Assembly: GCA_019321725.1 (NCBI GenBank)
Contig: CM033116.1
Location: forward strand, 5,080,642-5,144,641
Direction: 5' to 3'
DNA from: Paulownia fortunei
Lineage: Eukaryota > Streptophyta > Magnoliopsida > Lamiales > Paulowniaceae
Length of the DNA: 64,000 nucleotides
The notes under the pieces were generated by a model that searched no databases, was not told where the DNA came from, and was given only the letters and a program-made list of their open reading frames with translations. The position numbers were made by a program, and so were the translations under genes. This document shows positions 35,704 to 47,200 of this stretch, piece by piece; the stretch's first letter is position 1, and each line of letters opens with the position of its first letter.

Positions 35704-38250
35704 AATATCAAACCCTTTTTGACTGGTGGTGCATGTTCAAGATTTGAAGTGGTTTTTTGGCTTCTCTCTCTGGCAAAGCTTCTTACATTCTTTGGTAGTT
35801 GGATTTGTTTATCTTATAGAAGGTGAAATCTCTAGTTGATAGGTATACATCCAGGCCACAGGTCCAATATTTATTGTAGGATGATCGTGGTTAGAAAATC
35901 AAATTAACTAATCTGCAAGGTTTTTCGGAGTAATTGGATCTATTTTGTCCAAGTCTGGAGAAGATTTTCTGTTCTTTCGAAACTGGAATTATAATTGTTT
36001 TTGTGTTAGCTGAGGTATTTTATTACCATCTTTCCATTCGCTGTTCAAATCTTGGTGTCATAATTTATTGTTGTCGCATGCTTGCAAGTCTTTATGGAGA
36101 TTCATTAACCAGCTCTGAAGCTAGTTAAATTGTAGAAGATAATTGTTCTGAGTGGATACTTGTTTTAGTGATCTGTGGTGGAATGAGAAGCAGATTATGA
36201 GATACTTGTTAAGTCCTTAATATTGTTGTAAATTGAGCCTAGTTTGTTTGAGTTGAAGTTCATTTGTAAATGCCATTGAGTTTTGGACTGGCCAGACATA
36301 TGCCATCCCAACTTGGAGGTGGGACAGAACAATCCAGGTGAGCACAAATTGTACTTTTCTAGTTAAATGTCTTATATGCCCTTGCATTAGCATATTCATT
36401 TACAGAAATACCCTCAACGCAGTTGGTAAGAGTTCTTCCCCACTGTGAAACGTCTTACACATCCCAAAGGCTTTGCCTTCTATTTTCCCTTCTCTGCAAA
36501 TGAAAAAATCGTTTTTCGGCGCCGCCCAAGCCATTGTGCAACATATTTCAAAAGAGATAAGGGAAGAAAAAGGAAAGAGGAGTGCTGATGGAGGTGGCGG
36601 CGGCGGTGGTTATTGTGTTGTGGGAGGCAAGAGAGAATGAGATATGAGATATACAAAGAGGAGAAAAATCAAGAAAGAAAAAAAAGGAAGGGAGAAAAAA
36701 AATGAGGGGAAAAGGAAGGGAGAAAGATGAGATATGCTTCATGAATTTGAAGAAGGAAACAGAGATAAGAAGAGGGGAGTTTTTGGAAGAGATGAGAAGA
36801 AAAAAGAAAAAAATAAAAACGAAAGCGAAAGAAAGCTGAAAAAAAAGAACAAATTAAGTTGTATTAGTGATGTAATTGAGTTATTAAAATATATATTAAT
36901 ATATGTATGTATTTTTAGATTTTAATACTAGTTTTTTTTTATCACATTGTGTTAGTAATGTAATTGATCGTTTATGTCTTAAAAAAATATTGCATATACA
37001 TATACTAAAACATGAATGATTTTTTAGTTATGCAGAGTGGCATAAGTAGTGACAAAAAAGAACCTAAAAGCTTGTATGAAAATGCATTGCTTTCAAACTT
37101 TTACATCATACAAGCAAATTAGTTCAAACTAACTAAATATGGAAAGCGATAAAGAAAGTTACACCGAAAGCAACTTAGAATAAGATGGATTCATAAATTC
37201 TTATCTCAAAAAATGCAAAAAAAATGATTTAATCAAAATCAAGATCTTCAAAAGACCTTTTAAACACACTGGAGTGTGGACTCCAAAAATATTTATATTA
37301 TAAAAAATTCTATAGAATCTTTCTTCATAGGGTGCTCTTTAATTTCTCTTTGTTTTTTCAAAATTAAAATTTTAATTGAAAAAATCTGGTATTTTAAAGT
37401 AAAATCATCTAAACTTTTCGTTGTCAAATGCGCCCTTAAACACACTTGTGTGCCACCATAGCGAATGCTCTCCCCAAGTGGTGAAACCCGTTGCTGTCTC
37501 GATTGTGCTACCGGAAGCTTTGGGAAAGTTGGAATAGGAGAGCACTCGTCTTGGTGTGGGCTTATTGTTTAGATGCTAGAGAGTTGTAAAAAAAAAAAAA
37601 AAAGATTTAACACATGTGTCAATTTTTTTCTTTTTAAAGAAAAAATTCTTATTCCCTCAACGTTTCTTCATTTATTCTAACAAATCTAACTTTTAGATTT
37701 TATGTTTATATTTTTTCTTATCACATTTTATGCCAACCAACCAATGTACAAAGTATTTAGGCCACATCATAATGATTTGCAAATCCGCGATGTATATATA
37801 ATTAAGAGTCAATGTACAAAATTATTCAATTTAGATAGTAATCTAAAATGAATAACTTCATAAGTTCAATTTAGCGCTCCAATTTCATTAGTTTCCCATC
37901 ACTTGCTATTTGTAATCGTTATTCTCGTGAGTCTTAGAAAATAAGAAGTTATACTTATTAGAACTGCTTTTCAATAATGATTAAGATTTACATAGTTTAA
38001 ATCTTATTGTGAAACAACACCTCCACGTATATTATAATTATATAAAACTATATAATATGTCTATTGTAGGATGCATTGTGAAAATATAATCATAGTAAAT
38101 AAATAATATAATTTTCTTCATAAAATATTGCCCCCACCCAAAAAAAAAAATAAAAATAAAAGGTACCAGTAGTCTTAGACTCTTAGCACAGTTAATTGAT
38201 AAATAAGCAGAAAAGAAAATTGATAAAACCAAACCAAATCATGCTAATAT
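35704..38250. other. 3' flank and AT-rich spacer
   Basis: The 3' UTR of the IDM1-like gene probably occupies the first few hundred bases. From about 36560 to 36850 there is a purine-rich (A/G) block with a GGCGGCGGCGG run near 36594. It resembles the reverse complement of the C/T-rich cores elsewhere in the window, but I could not find convincing inverted ends. Nothing gene-like in the remainder. Confidence 0.4.
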
Positions 38251-38255
38251 TGAAA

Positions 38256-38263
38256 GCGGGAAA
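38256..38263 (-). promoter_or_regulatory. E2F-type site upstream of CKS1
   Basis: TTTCCCGC on the minus strand matches the E2F consensus WTTSSCSS and lies about 310 bases before the CKS1 start codon. A second, weaker match (TTTCCCCC) lies on the plus strand near 38372. CKS genes are cell-cycle regulated, so E2F control is plausible. It is predicted from the motif only. Confidence 0.45.
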
Positions 38264-38573
38264 TTCTTCGAAATTTGAAATTCAAATTAAAGTCCCTTAT
38301 TTCAATTCCGAAAACAACCTTCTGAAGACCAAAGCAATCATTTTCCCCTAGAATACACTTCTTTTTGCATTTTCCCCCACGCCCATTCATTCCCTCTCTC
38401 GCAATCTCTGATTCTCTCTCCAAGGTCTCTTTCTGTCTCTCTCTCTCTCAAACACACACGGACAATTAAGCGTCACTTCTCATCGCTAACAGGTTTTGGA
38501 ATTTGTTGATTTTTTTTTTACAGACTGAATCGCGAAATCAGCTATCGGTTATTTTCACAGAAGTCAATAGAAA

Positions 38574-39558
38574 ATGGGTCAGATACAGTACTCCGAGAAG
38601 TACTTTGATGACACCTACGAGTACAGGTGCTTTTGGCTTAATCTGCGTTTTTCCTTGTCATAGTTTCTTAGGAATGTTATTCTTCAATGAAGATATGCTC
38701 TTTTATATATTTTCTTGATGGATTTTGGGATTTTTCAGACATGTGGTTCTTCCAGCGGAGGTCGCCAAACTGCTTCCCAAGAATCGCCTACTCTCAGAAG
38801 TAAATTATTTGTAATTATATGTATAGTTAGGGTTTTTGTGTTGATTTTTCTAATATTTATTAAGTGACTTCTGCGTAATTAGGGTTTTGTTTTTCATTGT
38901 TTTCGTTTGGTGTTTGAATTCAGAAATTTTGTGTATTGAGTTTTTATGAATGGTGGCTGTGATCTGTGATGTTTTTAAAGAATCTACTCAATTAATGATT
39001 TCACTACTTAGTAAATCTTCTATTTTGCTTGGAAAAATAATAGATGCTTCTTATAGAATTTTATTAGATCTGATTTTTATTATATTTTCGATTTATAACT
39101 GCGATTGTGATTTTTCTAAAATTTCCAAATCATGTTTTTGTAAAGTTTTGTTTATATTCCTTGTTCTTGGAATGTCCGGACTTGGCTTTCCTATAACTCT
39201 GGAAGTGTTATGTTAGTTTTCTGGATGTTGAATTAGGACTTAGGCGTGTTGATATAAATTATGGCATGTGTATTGCATAAAGCGAGGGATATTCTTGTCT
39301 TCGTGCCTATAAGTTGTATTTGTTTATGAGCAGCAGACTAGTTTGGGTTGTGTCTACATGTTCTGTAATTCATGTTTTTCATTTTTTTTTTCTTTTCTGG
39401 GTTAGAATGAGTGGCGTGCTATTGGGGTTCAGCAAAGTCGAGGGTGGGTCCACTATGCAATTCATCGCCCAGAGCCACACATTATGCTCTTCAGGAGGCC
39501 ACTGAACTTCCAGCAGCAGCAGGAGAATCAAGCTCAGCAAAACATGCTTGTCAAGTGA
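38574..39558 (+). CDS. CKS1: cyclin-dependent kinase regulatory subunit CKS1, three exons
   Basis: Exons 38574-38626, 38739-38799 and 39406-39558 join in phase (all GT-AG) to give 88 residues, close to the 87-88 usual for plant CKS proteins. The product starts [13 protein letters not shown] and includes the invariant Cks features: 'YSEKYFDD...YEYRHV', the anion-binding Arg/Trp region '[14 protein letters not shown]', and the beta-hinge motif HRPEPH (residues 58-63) followed by 'IMLFRRPLN'. The C-terminus is a Gln-rich tail typical of plants. CKS1 binds CDKA/CDKB and helps the kinase act on multiply phosphorylated substrates during the cell cycle. It lies downstream of a CT-rich 5' leader (about 38395-38455) and E2F-like sites. 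I see nothing broken in it. Confidence 0.97.
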
Positions 39559-41073
39559 AGTTCCACTACTGGGGTTCTAAATTCTGAGCTTTAGTTTGGA
39601 AAGGCTACTCTGATTTCCTCTGGAAATGTACCTATTACATTCTACTCTATTAAGAAACTTGTGTTCTCTAAGTGAATGTTGGAGTGCTCAGTAATGTACT
39701 GGTGGAGAAAATTTTAATGTTGAAGAGGAATTTTCAATGACTTACGATGTTACCAGCACCTGAAATATATAGTAGTGTGTCGGATACTTAACTAAAATGT
39801 TCTTATTCCATTCACTTGTTTGTTAATAGTGATTCTGTTTCTTTATATTGTTTTGGCACTTGACACTTGTGGTACTTGGCTAGCAGTAATTATAATATTT
39901 TGGGGACCAGGATTCTGCTTGCTTGTCTTGTTTTGCATTTATGAGTCCCTTATTCAGTGGTGATGTTGAAAACTTCCAATGGGGCCTGAGAATTAACATA
40001 GAATAGTATTGTTTTTTTGTGGCCAAGCTTCTTTCTCTGTTTGAACTTTTGTTTTGGAAAGCACTACTGATATTTTGATTATTTTGCCCAATATATGTCC
40101 ATAATTAATTGGTGCAAGTGCATTTAATTGTTGTGGTCTTTGCATACTAACTGCCAGTTTTGACATCGATATAGAGAAATATGATGGTGAGGAGTTGCTT
40201 TGTCAAGGTCCTTAAGGAGTTCAGAGCAGTGTTATAGGTCTTGTATCTATATTTCAGAATTTGGATCATCTTTGTTCTGGATTGCATCTATGACTAGTTA
40301 ATGCAAATGTCTTTTGGATCTGTATGTGTAGTAAAGTTATATGTTTACGAGGAAAATTCAGAATTTCATGCACTTAGTGGATTTAATTTGCTCCCTAGAT
40401 TGTTTTCAGCTTTTGCTTGCGATGCATTTAACAGTGATGCGAGTAAACATTGATCCAAGTTGCACTTCTTGCCATGCTCTTTTAGTTTGTGGAGTACCAC
40501 TAACATTAACCCATATAGACTAAAATGATTCTGTTGGTTTAGAGAAGCCTAAACGGCTTCGTAACTTGCTTTTCAGACTTGTGCGCTTAAATGGCTTTTT
40601 ATTCTTGTCTTCCATAATTCTATGCACTTGTCATTCTGATTATTGTTTCGCTTAAAGATGTTTTGTGCTTTAGATTGGGCTGGATTATCTTCTTCACATC
40701 TTAAGTTCACATAAAGTAGCCCTTTTCTATTGATACATAATCCTTTTGAAGCAATTTCTAAAGATTTTGTAGTACAGTGTTCCTATTACTTCAGTAAGCT
40801 TGAACTTGCACTTAGCAGCAATCGAAATTACAGCAATTTCTTTCTCTCTTTTTACTGAATTATATAAAATATATATGTGCTTATCTGACTCAACTTCATC
40901 TTATATTGATGTTAATTTGGTAATTCATTTGTCAAGATAGAAACAAGGTATTGAAACACTAGCATTCACCAAACCTTTTGAGAATCTGTAATTCATCTGC
41001 AACAAGACTCCACTACATATATGTGGTACCAACCCACCCCCCCAACACAGAACAAAATTAAAGAATAGCCCTA
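39559..41073. other. CKS1 3' region and spacer between convergent genes
   Basis: T-rich DNA of moderate AT content between the convergent CKS1 and GeBP-like genes. The first part is the likely CKS1 3' UTR. Stretches such as 40340-40520 give short frames with no recognisable domain. No repeat structure stands out. Confidence 0.4.
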
Positions 41074-41664
41074 CTACAAATTCCTATTGTCAGCCTTCAC
41101 AATAGATTTCAACTGATTATAAACTAACTGAGCTCTTCTAGCCTCAATGGCAGCCTCTTCCATTTCCAGCTCCATCCATTTCTCATCTAAACCCTTTAAA
41201 ATATCCTCTCCCAAACCCCTCAACCCTTGTTTATATACCTCACCACTTCTGGGAAAGTCCCTTGAAACTTGCCTCATCAAGAATGGAAAACCACTCCACT
41301 TTATTGTGCTTCCACTCCTGCCTTTGGAATCCTCTTTCTTTTCATCGTCCAATGGTGTCGGAGAGGATATTCTTGTCTGTTTGGGTCCCCAAATCTTGCG
41401 TGCAATCTCATATGTTTTGCGATCATGAGCGGTCTTTATGGAAGACTTCGACCTTGCTTGCTTATGGTACCTTTGTTTCAGTCTTCTGATCTTATCAGTT
41501 ATCTGAGCCTCGCTGAAATGGCCTTCAGGAATCCCGATTCCGATGGAGTTCGAGAGTGATTGTAGGAGGTCTATTTCATCCTTTTGCGTGAAGAGTCTGT
41601 GGGGTTGTTGGGAGGTGGAGGAAGGTGGTTTTGAGGGTAATTTGGTGGAGCTGCGGAGGTTCAT
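41074..41664 (-). CDS. GeBP-like (GLABROUS1 enhancer-binding/STOREKEEPER-type) protein
   Basis: An intronless frame of 196 residues, start ATG at 41664. Residues 23-93 form a DUF573/GeBP-type DNA-binding region. It begins RLFTQKDEIDLLQSL, contains the characteristic DKIRRLKQRY and ends with 'AHDRKTYEIARKIWG', all recognisable family signatures. Compared with typical GeBP domains, the middle part between the first helix and DKIRRLK is short (about 20 residues where many members have 30 or more). The C-terminal segment (about 145-190) is charged, probably helical, with regularly spaced Leu, matching the leucine-zipper-like GeBP tail. The family comprises plant-specific nuclear transcription factors linked to trichome and cytokinin regulation. 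Which member this is cannot be told. Confidence 0.88.
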   Translation of the reverse strand: MNLRSSTKLPSKPPSSTSQQPHRLFTQKDEIDLLQSLSNSIGIGIPEGHFSEAQITDKIRRLKQRYHKQARSKSSIKTAHDRKTYEIARKIWGPKQTRISSPTPLDDEKKEDSKGRSGSTIKWSGFPFLMRQVSRDFPRSGEVYKQGLRGLGEDILKGLDEKWMELEMEEAAIEARRAQLVYNQLKSIVKADNRNL

Positions 41665-42239
41665 GGCGGAGATGGTGGTAGGCGTTGACTTGGTAATGGT
41701 ATGATTGGAAATTGGGATCTACTCTTGACGTGTGAAACGGTTCTTGATGTGGCCTTTCATTTTATATCTTACAAACTTGGACTTTGTTAGGGGAAGTTCA
41801 AAATGAATTCCACTTTTCTTAAAATTGTGATTTTGTTTGGTATTTTTGTTTTTCTCTGCCTAAATATCCTTCCATCGAATCTAAATTGAGAAAAATATCC
41901 CAATATTTGATATTTCACTTGAGCATGTTATTGGCGATCCAATTTAATTGCATTTTTACGGAAATGAAATTTAGTAATGAATATATTACAAAAATATCCC
42001 TTTAATAACAGAAGTAATATAAACACAACCCCTTAAAAATATATTTACATTATCAAAATACTATGATCATCTGAGAATTTTTTTTAATTTTTTAAGTCAA
42101 AGACAAAATAATCAATTCATGACTTCTTTTTGATCTTTTAACAAAAAAAAAATCAAGAGGGAAAGAAAGTGTAATTAACTCTATATAATAAGTAAAAAGA
42201 CTTTTTATTTTGTGGCAATAACCCTTAATTTTTCACAAA

Positions 42240-42800
42240 TTTAAGGGTGACTTTAGCCGTTCCCAAAATCACGTTTGAACTTCTACTGCAATCTCAAGGG
42301 CCCTTAGCAACCTAAACTTAAAATCACTTTTAATAATCATGATTTCAAGAGGTATTTGACATCTCAAGTTATAATAATCACTTTTGAATTGTTTAAACGC
42401 ATATTTTTTAAAGTTAAAATTTAGAGTTTTAGGCCAATCATAATTTCTTAGAGTCAATTATTTCAAAGTATTTTTTTGTAAAATCAATTACTTTAAAATT
42501 AATTACACCAAAATCAAATTCTTGTATAAACACTATTCCAAAAGTTGACAAGAGTTGTGTATAACCTGTCACCATAAAAAATTAATAATAAAATAATTAT
42601 TTATAAACTGTCACTATTAAGAATTAACTACATATATAATAATAACAAAATTTCTACGATAAAATCATGATTATTTTTGTATTGTTGCTAATTTTCAACG
42701 GTTAGATATTGATCACTATGAAAATCATTATTGTCATTTGCTGTATATTATTGGTGACAATATTGACAGTGCCACTTATATTTGTTTATTAATATTAATG
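42240..42800. repeat. AT-rich MITE-like sequences
   Basis: From about 42255 to 42540, repeated 'aaaatcactttt', 'aatcaatta' and 'ttcaaaag' words in both orientations are typical of non-autonomous plant elements. About 42560-42800 holds loosely inverted GTCACCAT.../...GGTGACAAT words. Boundaries are not clear. The remaining bases between the GeBP-like gene and the H2B duplication show nothing else. Confidence 0.35.
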
Positions 42801-43591
42801 GTTAATACTTCTCGGTGGAGCCAACTACCATTCGGAGAATTGAGCTTCAGACAAGACTCATTACCCCAATATGAATCGGTTCTGGTTCAGTAGAATTGGT
42901 GTGTCCTCACCTCTTTTTCATGGTTTAAAAATTTTGAAATAATTGTTAATAGTAATTATGAACCTTTGAATGGATTGCATAAAATAAATATGAATTTTAT
43001 TGACAAAACACAATATTACTAAGAGAGTTGTTTAGGCGCTAAGATTAGATCCAAAATGATATAAATATGGATCATGGATTTAAATGCCCTAAACAAACTT
43101 GGCAGTTCATTATTTCTATAAGATCACAGTAAAAATTCTACGATTGTCTATTTAAGAAGAAGATTAATTACTGCCCGATTTTCACATATTATGTGGGATT
43201 AGTGCTTCTAAATACAAATAAAATTTTTACTCTCCTTTGAATTATTAAATTGTCCTCTAAATACAAATGAAAATACTCAACTCACCTTTTATCACTAAGA
43301 ATTATAAGATATTCTATAAATTAAAAAAAAAAGATAATTTATGTAATGTGATTTAAATGAATTAATTAGAGGTAAATTAATAACGATCTATCTGAAAATT
43401 TGTGTTTGGATAGTCTCTTTTTCTAAATTTTGTATTTTGCATTTTTCATAGAAATGATTTCGACCCAAAAAACAATGTTGAGATTGATAAACCTATCTTG
43501 AAAAGGCCCAAAAAAAAAAAAAAAAAAAAAGAGCAGAAAACAACAAGCCCTTTACATCTAACCACAGGACAAAACAAGACCTCCAGGAAAT

Positions 43592-44044
43592 CTAAGAACT
43601 AGTAAACTTGGTGACAGCCTTAGTCCCCTCCGAAACAGCATGCTTAGCAAGCTCTCCAGGCAACACCAATCTAACAGCAGTCTGAATCTCCCTCGAAGTA
43701 ATCGTGGGCTTCTTGTTGTACCTTGCCAATCGCGACGATTCCTGAGCAAGCTTCTCGAAAATGTCGTTGATGAAGCTGTTCATGATCCCCATGGACTTGC
43801 TGGAGATTCCAATGTCAGGGTGCACTTGCTTCAGCACCTTGAAGATGTAAATCTTGTAAGTCTCCACGCTCTTCTTCGCCTTCTTCTTCTTCTTCTCTCC
43901 GGCCGCGGCGCCGCCGTCTTTGGGGAGCTTCTTCCCGGCCTTGGGCTTCTTCTCTGCCGCCGGGGCCTTTTCCGCCACGGTGGTTTTCTTTTCCTCCGCT
44001 GGCTTTTTCTCGGCGGGCTTCTTGTCTGCTGCCTTAGGTGCCAT
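43592..44044 (-). CDS. histone H2B
   Basis: An intronless, GC-rich frame of 150 residues, start ATG at 44044. Residues 1-57 form the Lys/Ala/Pro-rich tail (repeated [20 protein letters not shown]); residues 58-150 the histone fold. The fold is essentially the plant consensus: '[42 protein letters not shown]', '[39 protein letters not shown]' (quoted in part). The C-terminal Lys in AVTKF (residue 146) is the position monoubiquitinated in plants. It forms the nucleosome core with H2A, H3 and H4. The promoter has a TATA-like CTATTTAAA about 85 bases upstream and two CCAAT boxes (near 44157 and 44276, minus strand). An A-run of about 20 bases at 43510-43529 lies just past the 3' end. Codon use is strongly GC3-biased, as usual for plant histones. 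Confidence 0.97.
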   Translation of the reverse strand: MAPKAADKKPAEKKPAEEKKTTVAEKAPAAEKKPKAGKKLPKDGGAAAGEKKKKKAKKSVETYKIYIFKVLKQVHPDIGISSKSMGIMNSFINDIFEKLAQESSRLARYNKKPTITSREIQTAVRLVLPGELAKHAVSEGTKAVTKFTSS

Positions 44045-44125
44045 TTTTGTAACTTGATTTGTTCTAGATGTGGACTATTCGGAAATTCTTTTTAGATGGA
44101 GCGAGGAAAGGGTAGGGTATTAGAG

Positions 44126-44281
44126 TTGTTTAAATAGAGAAAAGGTAGGAATTTGATTGGTGGAATTGGCGTGACTCAGATTTTGGCTTTACACCGTTGA
44201 TTAAAATATGAACTAATGGTGAGTAATCTGAATGGTGCGATGTTATGAACTTACGGGATCAGAAGTGTGTTTTGATTGGTT
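44126..44281 (-). promoter_or_regulatory. H2B promoter: TATA box and two CCAAT boxes
   Basis: On the minus strand, CTCTATTTAAA (about 44129-44139) serves as TATA; CCAATC occurs near 44155-44160 and again near 44275-44280. In the duplicated copy upstream of the pseudogene (about 49260-49370) the TATA-like TTAAATAGAGG survives, but both CCAAT boxes are altered ('gattgatgg', 'ttggttggc'). Confidence 0.55.
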
Positions 44282-45509
44282 AGAATTTACGGATCTGGAT
44301 CTATAATCCAGCCCGTTGATTAAGATGAATATCTGTGGAAGAGATTTTGTTTGGGAATGCGGGGAAATTTGTGCGTGGATAAGTTTTGGGAATAATTTGA
44401 AAATTTGCTATTTGGGTCATTCTATTTTGGATTACATGTTATTACCACATTAACAATTCAAGATTTGTGAAATATTTGCTAATTTTTAAAATTTATAATT
44501 TAAATATTAATTGAGATAATTTGAACAAAAATTGATAAAATTCGTCTACATAACAAAAGTAATCATTACAATTTGTGATTAATTCAAAAATATATTAAAA
44601 TAATATATTTATGTGTGAAAATTATCAATAGAAATTATGTTATCCAATATATATATATATATGTATGTATTTAAAAAATAAAAAATAACTTGGTATATTA
44701 TAATTTTAATAAAATAAATTACTAATTCAGAAATAAATTACTAATTCAAGATATTTTATCATATTATTATTTACGAAAGATATATACAAGATTCTATTTT
44801 TCACCATTCAATCAATTTAATTTAACAGTCTTGACGGGTTAAAAAGTGTTGCTCCTGAACCATCAAAATTTGTTATAAAATAATCTAAATTTGTTAACAA
44901 TTTCAATTAGGTGCAAAAGGTAAACTCATCAGTATCTAACAAATTTGACTTTTTAATTAGTTAACAGGCTACGAATTTTTTTAAAATATATTCTTTTTAT
45001 ATTATTATACCTCACTAAATCGAAATCAGTTTTGGACTTGATTTAAAGAGACGCTTGACAACCCTAGTTAGAATCAGTATAGGGTGTTTAAATGCAAACA
45101 ATATTTTGTAAAAGTTAAAAATTGACGCTTTTTGCCAAATCACTATTTGATAAAATCCATTTTTTTTAAATTATATTTTTTTTTTTATAAAAACTAACTG
45201 TTGTAAAAATCAATTAGGCTAAAATCAATTCTTGTAGAATCAATTCTCCAAAAAAATAGGCTAAACTCACCCTTAAAATAAAAATCATCCGCGCATCTTG
45301 TTTCCTCCCCTTCAACATATTGCTGCAGTAATAGATATCAATTTGGAAAAGTAGGTTAGGGTGGACATAGTGGTTCTAATATTTTGAAGAGAGAATAAAT
45401 GAGATTTAAAGGGTCCATAGTCTTCTTTACGTAATGAAAAAGTATTGGTAAAGATTTTACATTATTGATAATTATTAACTATGGCCAATGAAGCATATAG
45501 AAAAGTTAA

Positions 45510-45905
45510 GATTTTGTTTAGTTTTATTTTTGGTTGTTTTGAGGAAACTGTTTTGAAATAATGTATTTTGGTAGTAAATTGGAGAATGTATAGGAAATAA
45601 AAATATATTTAAATATTTTGTTGGAAAAAAATGATAAAATTTATTTGGGGAATATCTTTTATTATAGATGTTTTGTCAATGTTATTTGTTATATTCAGTG
45701 AAAGATATTTTTAATTATAGATGTCTTATTAATATTATTTTATTGTAGATAGTAGAGGTATAATAGAGTATAGGTTATTTAAATATTGTAATAAATAATT
45801 GATATTTTTTTAGAATAAAAATACAATTTTTAGAAAAAATAAATAACAAACGCATTTTTATTTCCAAAGAGAAAAAAAATGATAGAATGAAAATGTAACA
45901 AAACC
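45510..45905. mobile_element. PIF/Harbinger (Tourist)-type MITE in duplication copy 1
   Basis: A 396-bp element between TAA (45507-45509) and TAA (45906-45908). Its ends are inverted repeats (GATTTTGTTTAGTTTTATTT and, minus strand, GGTTTTGTTACATTTTCATT). It has an orthologous copy at the same relative place in duplication copy 2 (50561-50955), so it inserted before the duplication. Confidence 0.75.
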
Positions 45906-46785
45906 TAAGCCCTCCAAGATTATCAAGTCTTGTGTTGGAATCCCACAAAAAAAATTAGTATTTTCTACTTAGTACTTAGTTTTATAATAGTTGTTGGTAG
46001 GTATTATTGTAAATTGTTGATTGATAATTTGAAAAATTATAGTCCTTTTATGTTTGGTTAAACCCAATTCGGTACTTGTTATGTAAGTAGTGTACATTTT
46101 AAAGAGAATGATTAATCATAAATAGCAAGTGTTGCTACAAGTGCATGTGATTAGTTAGATGTGGTAAAATTTGTTTTGAGTAAGAATTGTTTAATAATAA
46201 TAATGATCTATCTGAAAATTTATGTTTGTATAATTTTTTTTCTAAATTTTGTATTTTTCATTTTTCGTAGAAATGATTGTACCAAAAAAAAGTAGAAAAA
46301 CAAAAATATTTCATTTAAATAATGTCCTAAACCACAATTATAAGATTCCATGAACCTATCTAGAAAAGGCCAAAGTTAAAAAAAAAAGCCGAAAACAACA
46401 AGTCCTTTACATCTAACCCACAAAACAAAACAAGACCTCAGGAAATTTTTGAAATATTTTTAAACATAACAAAGATATATAAAATTTATTAAACAAAAAA
46501 ATAATATTAATTAATTAATTAAGTATTATTAAAAATATTTATGTATATACAAAAGATAAAAACAAACATTTTAATTGAGAATATACAATTAGAATAAAAG
46601 TGAATTTTTAAACTTAATAAAGAAAAATATTTTTTTAAAAGATAAAATAGGATAGCGCATTAATAGTATTGTACCAAATCTGGCACAATACTGTTGACTG
46701 CACCAAGATGGCACCAGGGATTGCGCCGTCTTGGATTTATTTTATTTTATTTTTTTAACACCCAAACATGCATTTGACACGGTTG

Positions 46786-47200
46786 GATTTGCTCCTTAGT
46801 CCCATTCGAAACAGCATGCTTAGCAAGCTCTCCAGGCAACATCAATCGAACAGCAGTCTGAATCTCCCTCAACTTAATTGTGGGCTTCTTGTTGTACCTT
46901 GCCAATGGCAACACTTCTTGCACAAGCTTCTAAAAAATTCATTGATGAAGTTGTTCATGATCCCATGGACTTGTTGGAGATTCTAATGTCGGGGTGCACT
47001 TGATTCAACACCTTGAAGATGTAAATCTTGCAAGTCTCCACGCTGTTTTTTGCCTTCTCTCCGGCTGTAGCAACGCCGTCCTTGGGGAGCTTCTTCCCGG
47101 CCTTGGGCTTCTTCTCCGCAGTCGGGGCCTTTTTCTCCATGGTGGTTTTCTTCTCTTCAACTGGATTTTTCTTGGAGGGCTTCTTATCTGCTACTTAGGT
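46786..47200 (-). pseudogene. histone H2B pseudogene (body)
   Basis: This stretch aligns with the intact H2B at 43592-44044 but is broken in several ways. A 1-nt loss occurs in the GATCCCCATGG run (about 46960), further small deletions remove part of the Lys-rich tail, and the terminal codons after the Ser-Glu-Gly region are replaced by unrelated AT-rich sequence. The true start codon is separated by the 1.96 kb insertion: the first codons (M-T-L-K, corresponding to M-A-P-K) lie at about 49163-49174 on the far side. A residual frame (46955-47140) still reads 'KSMGS' and '[13 protein letters not shown]'-like sequence. It cannot make H2B. Confidence 0.93.

Larger units (their letters stand above)
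43379..46198. repeat. segmental tandem duplication, copy 1 (contains intact H2B)
   Basis: This 2.8 kb block recurs as copy 2 at 46199-51282. Matching landmarks in order: 'gatctatctgaaaattt' at the left end (43384 and 46204), the H2B 3' flank 'gaaaacaacaag', the H2B sequence, 'gtggaagagattttgtttgg' upstream of it (44335 and 49433), 'ttaaagagacgcttgacaaccc'-like sequence (45044 and 50107), the Harbinger MITE, and 'gtgcatgtgattagttagatg' at the right end. The two copies lie head-to-tail and adjoin directly. Confidence 0.9.

Noticed and set aside
36734..36925. Lys/Glu-rich frame
   Set aside because: Produced by an A/G-rich tract. No motif, and the opposite strand gives an equally long artefact.
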